Assembly (NCBI GenBank): GCA_001574975.1
Contig: KQ965796.1
Location: 157,349-221,348 of the forward strand
Length of the DNA stretch: 64,000 nucleotides
Origin: Gonapodya prolifera JEL478
Lineage: Eukaryota > Monoblepharomycota > Monoblepharidomycetes > Monoblepharidales > Gonapodyaceae
Reading direction: 5' to 3'
Every line of letters starts with the position of its first letter. Positions within the stretch are counted from its first letter, which is position 1. The position numbers and the translations under genes were made by a program. The notes beneath the pieces were generated by a model. The model was given only the letters and a program-made list of their open reading frames with translations. It made no database searches and had not been told where the DNA came from. This document shows, piece by piece, positions 55,018 through 64,000 of this stretch.

Positions 55018-57989
55018 CGGGGCTGGGACTTTACGTGGGTGGACGTGGATGGTGAAGTGGGGTCTGTCCGCAGGAGGACGATCGTGAATTCGGATCGCTC
55101 ACGTAAACACGAAAGGGTAGACAATATTTCGCATTTGGTAGTCCGTTACGTCTGTGCACTTCTGTGATTGATTCAACTGAAACCTGTAATGTCGAATAAC
55201 GCTCCGCGAATTCCAGTGAACGAGATGATCAAGGATTGATGAAAGCGCGCCAACAGAGATTATTTGAAAGCAACTCCTTATGTGAAAAAATTCTCCATAT
55301 TCTGGCTTTCATTTGAAATTTCGAAACGTCCGATTGCAGACTTTATGGTAAGCGCCGATAATTCAAGAGCTCCGTCGGAGAGAAGGCTTCTTGAATGGGC
55401 ACGAAAAATGAATTCAATCGCATACGGCGCCAAAAAGCCCATTCCCCGTCACTGATACAATTCATTCAAAGATATTCCCGTCTTTGGAATTTGGGTAACT
55501 TGTTAGAATATGACAAGTCTTCTCAACAACATGGATCAATTGCACCGTGGCAGTGGACATTTGAGCCAAAGCCCCGCCATTTACCAAATGCCAAGTATAT
55601 TCCATGAATGATTTGTGGGTCAGATTCGCCATACATTGTCTACAAGTGCTACCAGATGCTCTCAAAGTGTGCAACCCTGTTGCACGCTTCTGCATCTCCC
55701 CCCCGGGGAAATCCGGATTTAATCAAATGCCATCATTCAGTGAATGTATTCCGCTGTATAAATTGTCGCGATTGGAAGTCCCCACAGAGCAATTGCCCTT
55801 CAAAGTTTGCAAATGCCATGTCACAAGGGGCTCTCCCATTTACCCATTTACCCGGGCACCTGGCCCCGAACCCGATGATAAACCCAATTATGCAACCGTT
55901 CCTGGAACGATAACAAAACCCCCTCTTCGAGACACATGGCATTCATTTTTGTTTTCTTTTTCAACGCTCTGTCGATGAACTCAACACCTATTCACTGCGT
56001 GTGAGCTGCTTCTTGGTTGCAGCGTTACAGAAGAGACAGATCACTGCACATATTTATCTTTGCCGCGTATATCCATTAAGTGGAACAGTTTCCGAGATCC
56101 CAAAATATATATCCAAATCGTTATAAGTAGAAAGCAAGACTCGTTGTGAAGCGTTCTCCGATGGCGCTACTCAAACCCCTGCTCTTCGTTCTCACATCCA
56201 TCACTCTTGATGGATCGGCAACCGCTTAATTTCGAAACCGTGCGAAACGTCGTTCGGCCCCTTAGATCCTTCTGCATGAAGAGGGCACAGGGCCGCACCA
56301 TCCAGTGACCGAAGCTCGAAAATTGGAGGCTCCGGCAGAGTCATGTTGGTTTGTTGAAGAACGTACTCTTAGAACCATTCTGGTTCCAGGCATTGGACCG
56401 TGGCCGGACGCTCCAGTTACTTGAACAACACATATTGCGGCAAGAGATACGCATCCAGAATCGACACCATAAGCACAACAAATGCAAATGCTGTTCTTGT
56501 TGACCCAACAGTCAGAGGAGTGTGCTATGAGGCAAGTGCTGCACATTGTTGACCCGCGGGAACTTCTTCAATGTCATCAATCTGCAAATACTAGGTGTTC
56601 CGCTTCTACATCAAAGTTAAATGACAGAACGCGAGCCTGGCCATCAACAATCAGTGAACATTTCAACACTGCTTACCGTTGGGAAGAAAGGTCATTATAA
56701 ACCGGTCGCACCAATTGTGTCACCGATATTATTCATTTTATAAAAGAATCAGCTTTCAAATGGCATTATTGTGCATCATTCCCCCATTCTCCCCTTCCAT
56801 CCTTCATTCTTCGTCGGTGCATACCCTCGTTTAAGTTTTTACTTGCAAGATGAAGATACGGCGTGTCTCCCGATCAAAATTTGGATCACGCTGTTCCCGT
56901 GGCTCCGACATCCGTGTTTGTTGAGGTCGATGCCGAGCTTTCGGCCGAATCTCTGCGAGCCCTTGAAGCATATGTATTGATATGCTGGATAGATCTGCCG
57001 TCTCATGACGTTAAAAGCAAATAGTTTACCTGGGACGACCGCGCTTGCCGATGAGATAACTCCAGACATCCTGAGGACAATGCTTCAGACGCCTGCACGA
57101 CTGAACCATCCGCCAGCTCTTTCTCAGACCTCACTCACCACGTCATCGTCCCCCCAATCATTCCACGCGTCAATCTCGTCGACGAGGAGGCCGTCGACCC
57201 AGTCATCATTTCGCGGTTCTTCGTGGACAGACTTTGTCACCGAGGAGGGACCGAAGGACGGTGCATTCGTTATCAACACTCACTCGAAGCTTGATAAATG
57301 CACTCGCCGAAGTCACTTTGTGAGTAAAGTGTCTTGCTTCTCAGAGCGCTTGCCTCCTTGGTTCCTTTGCGTTCCCTGCCGCACGGTAGGAATGTAAGGC
57401 GTACTGGGCGCAGTCGATCCATTCTCCCGCTGCAACGTTTCCTTCCGCGGTGTCATCTTAAATCCTGATAGCATTCAAATATAACCTCGGATTATTTTAC
57501 ACCAAACGTGCTCCCCCACCTTGACGTGATATTGCCCGCTCATGTACCTCGAGAGGTGCTCATCATTCTTTGGGGTCTGGCTTTGGGGTGCGCTGAGTGG
57601 GTGCAAGGTCGCGTGGAGGGCGAGCGAGCGAGCGGAGCAAGAGCAGAGCAGAGCGAGAGACGAGTGTACGAAGACTAGCTTCTTGATGAAGAACTACAGC
57701 GTTTATAATCGGTTAAATCTAGTTTTACGCTAGGCCACAATGGGATTCGGAGTGTGGCCTGTTCGTCGCCCACAGGTCACGTGACCAGTCCATGCTCGAG
57801 CCCCCTCACATAAACCAAACAACAAGTCTTCAAATATGATGCTCGCAAGGATTATAGATATAATACTCACCATGGAGGCCGGGGTCGATGGGAGTGTGGA
57901 ACTCAAAGTAGAGACACCGTTTGTTGTGCGCCCTCCCAGAAATTTCTTCGGCGCGTGGTATGCGAGGTCGGCGGTAGCGGTCTCTTGAT
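55018..57989. other. Gene-poor stretch between photolyase and small basic protein
   Basis: Three kilobases without a gene I can support. The frames at 57000-57400 (+) are Ser/Thr-rich without motifs. A short GCGA/GAGCA-rich simple repeat lies at about 57620-57660. Confidence 0.4.
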
Positions 57990-58434
57990 TCACTCCAGCA
58001 ACTCCACAGCGATTTCTTCTGGGACAGCGAGCTCTTGCGCCGCCTGTAACGCACTTGACGGACATTTGAATAAGCAACGATCGCCAGGTTAACTATCGCG
58101 TGTATCTCACTCTTTCCAATTCCTCCTTGTCAACGTCCGTGGCTTTCCTTGGTGTATGATGACCTGTCCTTTGGCGGACTCTTCGACCCTGGGTGAGCGT
58201 CTGTTCATCATCCTTCAGTGGCGAAGAGAGGTTAGATGATTGCGTTGTTCTTCCCGAGAGTGCCGAGGAACTTGCCTCCGTTCTCGTCTGGCCGTTGCGC
58301 TCAATCATGTCCACGGAGGTCGGCGGTACAGAATCAGTCGGAACCTGGCGGGGGCGCTTTCTCCTTTTCGCTAACGCATCACGATTCTGATCTGGCTTCT
58401 CGCGAGCGCCCTTGCTCCGTGTCTTGGGCGGCAT
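57990..58434 (-). CDS. Small basic, disordered protein of unknown function
   Basis: Two exons (58434-58111 and 58043-57990) with a clean GTGAGA/ACAG intron give 125 residues. It starts MPPKTRSKGAREKPDQNRDA with a bipartite-like basic cluster KRRKRPRQ. A Ser/Thr-rich middle follows, with a second basic cluster (QGRRVRQRTGHHTPRKATD), then a short acidic helix VDKEELERAAQELAVPEEIA and VELLE at the end. This looks like a small nuclear protein. It is a weak call based on one intron and composition, and I recognise no family. Confidence 0.45.
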
Positions 58435-59523
58435 GGCGGTATTTTGTGGGAATAGTAGTGACTCAACCAACTACTAGTGTTGTACTGCAACTACTTACAA
58501 CTAAAGTGAAGAGACGAGCAGAAGAGCGCAACACATCCAACGTTTATAATTGAGTGTGGTAACCTAGTTCAAAGAAAATAGAAACATTGTAAAATACACA
58601 TAGAGCCCAAAGCTTTAGAATTTGCATGTATATAAATATTGAAGTTCTGAAGAAACTGTCGTGTCAGTGGTGAAGCACCTAATTCAGGGAACAGAATCAC
58701 TGCTCGGTTAAAATTTCCTTAGGTGACAGTTCAACCGAATTCCCCAACTCTCAAGAAATCAACCAACCAACCAACGGTCGCCTGTTCGTGCTGCTCATTT
58801 TTGCTACCTCACCGCAACATGCTAACGATTCCTATGCGTTTCACGCCACCCAGGGCAGCCCATCGATCCCCCTCGAAAGAGGCTCTAAGACACAGTGGTA
58901 TACACACCTCATCCACCCTTCAGAGTCGAGCTGTGTTCGGTACTGCTACAGAGAACGCCGGGTCCACCTCCCTTATCCGCTTGAGCGTTGCTCGCGGAGC
59001 CGTACAAGGCGATTCGGTATCGACCGATGGGTGCTGCGGGCGTATGGACCTCGTACGGCAGGGTGAAATGCCGACGACGAGAGGCTCCGAGAAAATCATG
59101 GACGAAGCGGCGACGAGCTCGCGCGCGAGACCTCCGCTACCTGGTCAACGGGGGGCAGAGTGCGTTTTGGGGAAATGGAGTTGTAGCCTGACGATGAGGA
59201 GCCGCCGTCAGATGTAGCTAAATAGCGTAGCTACGGAGCACCATTACGGACACCTCCACGTGGGTGTGCTCTGGGAAACGCCTGCCGCAAGGCGGGTAGG
59301 CTAAAGGTCCGTTTCATGTAACAGTAATACCGAGCTCGACTCTGTACGTCAGTGCAAATGAAAAGCGAGTACTTTTATGAACTACTGAGTACATCTCAAG
59401 TGACGACCCTTAGTTTGACATCTTCGTCAGTAATGGTGGACAGGGTTGGAGATCACCATTCGCAGCACACCACAGCGTGTTTGAACCATAATACAATACG
59501 CAGATCCTCTCCCAGCACGTAAT
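58435..59523. other. Spacer; unassigned open frame 58723-59217 (+)
   Basis: A 164-codon + strand frame (Ser/Arg-rich, no recognised motif) is the longest in the interval. I see no support for it beyond length, and it may be a relic of a mobile element or chance. Confidence 0.35.
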
Positions 59524-62174
59524 TTACAGCAGCGACTTGACAGTCTTGCGCAGCTCCAGCTCCTTCCTTTTGTACTATTTCCCACACGGCGCAAAAACAC
59601 ACATTAGCACACCGAACCCGCCACCTGCCTCCCTTTAAACCACCACCCACCTCATCGTAAGTCTTCCTGATGTTAGCCGTGTTCTTCAGCTCGGCCCTGG
59701 CGAGCTGCGCGGCGTGGGCCTCGTCGGGCCCGTCGGCGAACCGAAGGTGGCGGATCATGGCCCACATATGTGCGAGTTCGGTGGATTGGGAGACGCCGAG
59801 ACCGCCATAGACTTGCATGGCGCGGTCAATCTGGGCGGTGGGGAGCAGGTGGTGGTGGGGTGGGGCGAGGGTGGAGGGCGGGGGTTTGAGGATGGGAGCC
59901 GGAAGCGAACGAGGACAAGGCAGCAAGACACTCACAATCTCGCACACTTGGTACGGCACGGCCACTTTCGCCATCGCAATCTCAAACCTCGCCTCTTTGA
60001 GCCCCTTCACGTCCATGGCCTTGGCAGCCATGTACACAAGCTGCTTGCACTGCTCGAGCTGGATCCGCGACTGCGCAATGTCCCATTGAATCTTGCCTTG
60101 GTCGCCTTTGAGGACACCTGGTGACAGGAACGGTCCGTGTTGGTTCAGTCGCTGTTCGTGCTCTTACCCTCCGCACCCCCGACGGCTCCCACCCGCCCCC
60201 ACACCGGCCCGTAACGCACCAAACGGCTTCTTCTTCTCATTCACACACTCCAACAGCATCAGCTCCAGCGCCCTCTGCCCGACGCCCAGGGTTCGCATCG
60301 CGTGGTGGATCCGACCGCCTCCCAAACGACCTTGGAGGATCTCGAACCCGCGCCCCTCTCCGAGGATCAAGTTCTCTTTGGGGACCTTGCAGTCGTTGAA
60401 TTTCAGCTCGTCGTGGCCGCTGGGGGCGTGGTCGTATCCGTAGACTGGGGGTGGTAATGCGAAGTGGTGGGCGGGGTCGTTTTGGGGGAGTGGGGTATGG
60501 GAGGCAAGTGATTGTGAGAGAGGGCCGGGGGGAAATGGAATAGTGTAACAACTTACCGGTCATGTGACGCACGAACTCAACCCCCGGTGTATCCTTCGGG
60601 AGCTGTGTGGTACATGCGAAAACTTTGGTCAATACCTTCGCCTCACCACCCCAATCCTCCCACCTCCCTCCCCTCCACACTCACAATAATAACACTCAAC
60701 ATCCCATGCCTGGGCCCATCGCTCCTCGTCTTCCCGACAAGCAAGAGCACCTTGGTGTCCGGGTGGGAGAAGTTGGATTGCCAGTGCTTGTGCCCGTTGA
60801 TGATGTAGTGCTTGCCATCGGCGGTAGGAGTGATGGAGGTGGAGATGTTGGTTGCTGGGGGTGGGAGTGGGAGGCAGGTGAGTTGAGGGTTGCGGTGATT
60901 GGAGACCGCCATCCGATTTCGTCCCCTGACACTGCGACAACAACACCGCAATCTTCACGCGGCCTGACATCAACCTCGCCCCGTTCTCTTGCCTCCCCTT
61001 CCACACCTCCACGACTCGGCATTCCCCCTCGTTACTCTTTCCTCGTTCCCTCCAAACATCCCACCAACCAACCCCACCATCACCGCAACGCACCATCACT
61101 ACTGGCCACTCCCGGCTCGGTCATGGCAAACGTGGACCGGATTTCGCCCTCCATGAGGGGCTTGAGCCACTTTTTCTTCTGCTCCTCGTTGCCGAACTTG
61201 GCCAGGAGTTCCATATTGCCGGTGTCCTGTGGGGTGGAGGGTGATCAGTTGTGAGGTTGCAGGACGCAGACGAGAAGTCAAGTTTGCGAGGGACAATCCA
61301 GTACTGTTCCGCATTCGCCTCCGGCGGACAGCCTCGGTCACCGCCTAGCGGCGCGTAGGCCTCGAACTCGCTTCTCCGGCCTTTGGCCTCCTTCATTCGA
61401 CAGCCTCGGTTAGCGCCATCGTGCTTAGGACTCGATGTCTTCGCTTCGCTCTGACTGCTCGGTCTTCTGTGCTTCGCACTCCGGACCGCGAGGATAACTC
61501 ACTGGAGCAGCGCAGTTCGTGGCAGGAGGCGCGAGGCTGGATCGTCCGAGCAGCTCGCAGATGACGGCGTATTCCATGGTGGTAAGACCGGGCGAGAGGG
61601 GGCCGTACTCCTCCTGGGGTACGGGACGGGACGGGGGGGTGGGGATGGAATGTGTGCAGGGACGACGCGTAAGGATTGAACGGCGGAACGGGAACAATCC
61701 GAAAGAAAAACGCACCGTCAAGAACAAGTTCCACAATCCGAGTGCCCTCGCCTTCTTCTTGAGATCAGCGAGGATGGGCGGGACCCATTTGAATCTGTCT
61801 GGACCCTTGCCGAGCTGGTCCTGGTAGATGTGCTCGGCGGGGATGCTGGAGGGAGTCTTAAGTGTGAGTGGGGGGAGTGGGAGCGAGAGAGAGGGATGGG
61901 GGAATTACCATTCGTTCTGGACGTCGAAGTGTTGTGTTTCCGAGGTGTAACGGTGCGAGGAGTGAAGGAGGGAAGCGGAAGGGGACACGATGGTTAGCAC
62001 ACAGCACGGCAGACGGTCTCTCCCCCTCATCCTCGTCGCCATACACTGTGTCCCATCCCCCGTCGCCGCGTCGCCCCCCGGTGTCCTCACCTCGACAAAG
62101 TCCTTGGTCAGCGCGTATATTTTCTTCGCGAACGGGCTCATGGGCAGCAGATCGACGGCGGTCAGGTTCGACAT
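59524..62174 (-). CDS. Acyl-CoA dehydrogenase, ACAD10/11-type
   Basis: FAD enzyme that introduces the alpha-beta double bond into acyl-CoA; ACAD10/11 members act on long or branched (including hydroxylated) acyl chains in mitochondria or peroxisomes. The start is ATG 62174 ([20 protein letters not shown]), with many introns. Blocks in order: [70 protein letters not shown] joined to [111 protein letters not shown]; and [20 protein letters not shown]. The natural end is LRKTVKSLL at 59524. The MTEP and GRIHHAMR motifs are those of the ACAD10/11 C-terminal domain; the N-terminal kinase and hydrolase domains of animal ACAD10/11 are absent. No peroxisomal SKL tail. Confidence 0.9.
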
Positions 62175-62329
62175 TTCGGCAGCGTGCGCGGGGGTGCGGG
62201 TTGGGTGTGGTTGTGTTGGTGGAGTTGTTTCCGAGTCCGGCAGTCGGAACTGGTTTGCCGGGGACCCTGACGGCTGATATATTGGTCACCGGCTAATCCT
62301 CCACTCATATTTTGGGAGAAAATTATGGT

Positions 62330-64000
62330 TGGAATTGGCCAGTTTCCAGGAGTGAGAGATGGCAGTAGCTATTCTGGGCACGGGCTTCTGTTGACGCGCC
62401 GTACTCCCAGATATCGCAAAAACAAACTGATTGGGATCAGCATATTAGGCCAATCCAGTTTGCGCTCAACACCAAATTGCATTCAACAACTGGGTTCGCG
62501 CCAATGTTTGTTGCGACTGGTATAAAACCACGTCTGCCAACTGACATCATAGCTGGCGTAGCAAACGCAGACAATTATGTGGACGTGATGCCGCATTCGG
62601 AGCAGATGTCCGAAGTCCATGATATGTTGCGAGAGAGACTCATCAAAACTGCGCAAGAGCGTAAGATGAAGTATGACCAAACACACATTGAAGTCACGTT
62701 TGCACCAGACTCAACGGTGATGGTGTACTCCGATGAAGCCCACAGAAAAGGAGAAAGCACGAGTTTCCTTTCGAAGTGGATCGGGCCTTTCAGAGTTGTG
62801 GAGAAGGTGACGGATGTGACTTACGAATTAGAGCACTTCCGCATGGGAAAAATCATCCAAGCACACGTCAATAGGCTACAAAAAATTAAGCCATACGTGC
62901 ACGCAGTGGACAAGCCCGTAGCAGCACCTCTTCAAGATGAAGATGAGTTGGTAGATCTTACCACCGACCCGGGAATGTTACCAAAACGTAACTACCCTAC
63001 ACCAGTAGCATCTACAGCTGATATCGAAGCTAGCTACGACATGGAGTCTATCATTGACGGAAGAATCCGCGATGGTGCCGTCCAATACTTGGTTAAGTTT
63101 GTCGGATACGATGAACCCGAGTGGAACTTGGAAGACAAGATTGACGGCCATGACATGATTAAAGAGTTTAATCGACGCTTCCCAGTTGAGGCCGAAAAAC
63201 TCAAGACTGGAAAAGCTGCCAGGAAGGCAAAGCAGAATCGTATAGCAGAAGCTCGAAAAAAGGCAACAGCTAGCACCGAGCAAAGCGAGCCAAAGCAGAC
63301 AGCGACGCGATCGCGACGAGAGCGGGTTATTAAGCCTGTCACGTCAACGATGCTGACGGGATTCTACATCGATCGCACCAAAGTGATCGACCACAGACCC
63401 AGCGATCGACGAGAGGTTTCTCGGTTTTCCTCTCAGATGAGGCAAAGACGATGGAGAGGTTTTCATTTTTATCCTCGATTGTCCATACGTGCTTTGGGAA
63501 GGTTAATTTTTCCCCTTCCGCGATGGCTGGTTTACTATTTTCCCCACCACTTGATGTTACGAAGGTTTATTTTTTCCTTCGCGTGATGATTGTTGTGATG
63601 GGTTTATTTTTCCCATACCGGTGGTTTCCATTTTTTTCCACCAATGCTGTTGATGAGTGCAAACACGATTGGGATCACACAAAGTCCCAACGGGTTACAT
63701 TCACGAGTTATTTTTTCTCCCGATTTATACGTACATTCCAGAGTTACATTTTTCTCTGGGTAGCTCCGGGCGAACGTGGGCGTCCGCCTAAAACAGGTGG
63801 GTGGTGTCGCGGAACTGACATCAACCGCGAGGGCATTGGTACGCCGCTTCGGGCCGCCACGGCGTGGCGCCCGACAGGGGCTCGGCGCCGGCTGGGCGTT
63901 AGAGCAATACCCTGAGGCACGACGCCAACACCCGGCGCACACACTATATAAGCCATAGCTACGGGGTAGTACTAATCAATCCAACCAATACACACACTTC
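62330..64000 (+). mobile_element. Ty3/gypsy chromovirus, 3' part (fossil)
   Basis: Partial copy on the + strand; only the 3' end of an LTR retrotransposon lies here, running to or past the window's right edge. Recognisable parts: the end of the integrase catalytic region (WDQHIRPIQFALNTKLHSTT), the GPY/F module (SKWIGPFRVVEKVTDVTYEL) near 62780-62840, and a chromodomain (YDMESIIDGRIRDGAVQYLV onward) near 63040-63180. A basic tail ends at about 63586. A T-rich repeat zone and probable LTR sequence follow, with a TATA box (CTATATAAG near 63946) close to the end. The chromodomain places it in the chromovirus branch. The 5' part is absent and the copy is broken. Age cannot be set without the second LTR, though the pol segment is little decayed. 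Confidence 0.88.
63457..63755 (+). repeat. Irregular GGTTTATTTTTTCC repeat downstream of the chromovirus pol
   Basis: Eight diverged occurrences of a G(G)TTTA(T)n-CC motif at roughly 15-65 bp spacing (near 63457, 63500, 63526, 63562, 63600, 63622, 63691 and 63739), lying between the pol end and the probable LTR. Confidence 0.6.

Noticed and set aside
58723-59217. Possible Gag-like frame from a second retroelement
   Set aside because: No zinc knuckle, protease or other retroelement motif is visible; left unassigned.

Overview
The window reads as nuclear DNA of a GC-rich fungus. Genes are split by many short GT-AG introns, mostly about 65-210 bp, and the recognisable genes are fungal or pan-eukaryotic: Maf1, a GCP6-like gamma-tubulin complex subunit, ribosomal protein uL29/RPL35, a KDEL receptor, an F-BAR/SH3 protein, a Zn2Cys6 transcription factor, a class I CPD photolyase, an ACAD10/11-type acyl-CoA dehydrogenase, and a membrane protein with hevein-type chitin-binding domains. 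Ankyrin relics, chitin-binding modules and two MscL channel genes would suit an early-diverging (chytrid-like) fungus, but that placement is inference.

Layout. 0.5-2.3 kb: Maf1 (+). 4.7-5.3 kb: a proline-rich protein with a C-terminal membrane anchor (+). 6.4-12.1 kb: two MscL genes facing each other (+ and -), with decayed ankyrin-repeat DNA between them. 12.6-14.2 kb: Zn2Cys6 regulator (-). 15.2 kb: tRNA-Ser(CGA) (-) with a strong hairpin beyond its terminator. 16.9-21.3 kb: three copies (-,+,-) of an unrecognised multi-pass membrane protein; only one reads through cleanly. 21.7-26.6 kb: GCP6-like gene in nine exons (+). 27.4-27.9 kb: a tandem array of about 140 bp units. 28.3-29.4 kb: RPL35 (+). 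32.3-36.7 kb: three paralogous secreted ten-cysteine proteins (-), two with clear GPI-type tails. 37.2-38.3 kb: KDEL receptor (+). 38.6-39.1 kb: PPxY/Cys-rich small protein (-). 39.3-44.4 kb: two tandem short-chain dehydrogenases (-). 44.8-47.9 kb: F-BAR/SH3 protein (-). 49.7-51.9 kb: chitin-binding single-pass membrane protein (-). 53.0-55.0 kb: photolyase (-). 58.0-58.4 kb: small basic protein (-). 59.5-62.2 kb: acyl-CoA dehydrogenase (-). From 62.3 kb to the end: 3' part of a Ty3/gypsy chromovirus with integrase C-terminus, chromodomain and probable LTR sequence.

Genes sit in GC-rich blocks separated by gene-poor, more AT-rich stretches (2.3-4.7, 14.2-18.9, 26.6-28.2, 29.5-32.2, 41.0-42.6, 48.0-49.6, 52.1-53.0, 55.0-57.9 kb), where I see only repeats and relics. 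A theme is local duplication: MscL, the membrane-protein trio, the Cys-rich trio and the dehydrogenase pair. Several products act at the surface or envelope (MscL, chitin-binding protein, GPI proteins, F-BAR), but nothing shows that they form one pathway. Exon models were built by hand from splice signals, reading frame and family similarity, without transcript evidence. The window holds two N positions (about 39455 and 51956).
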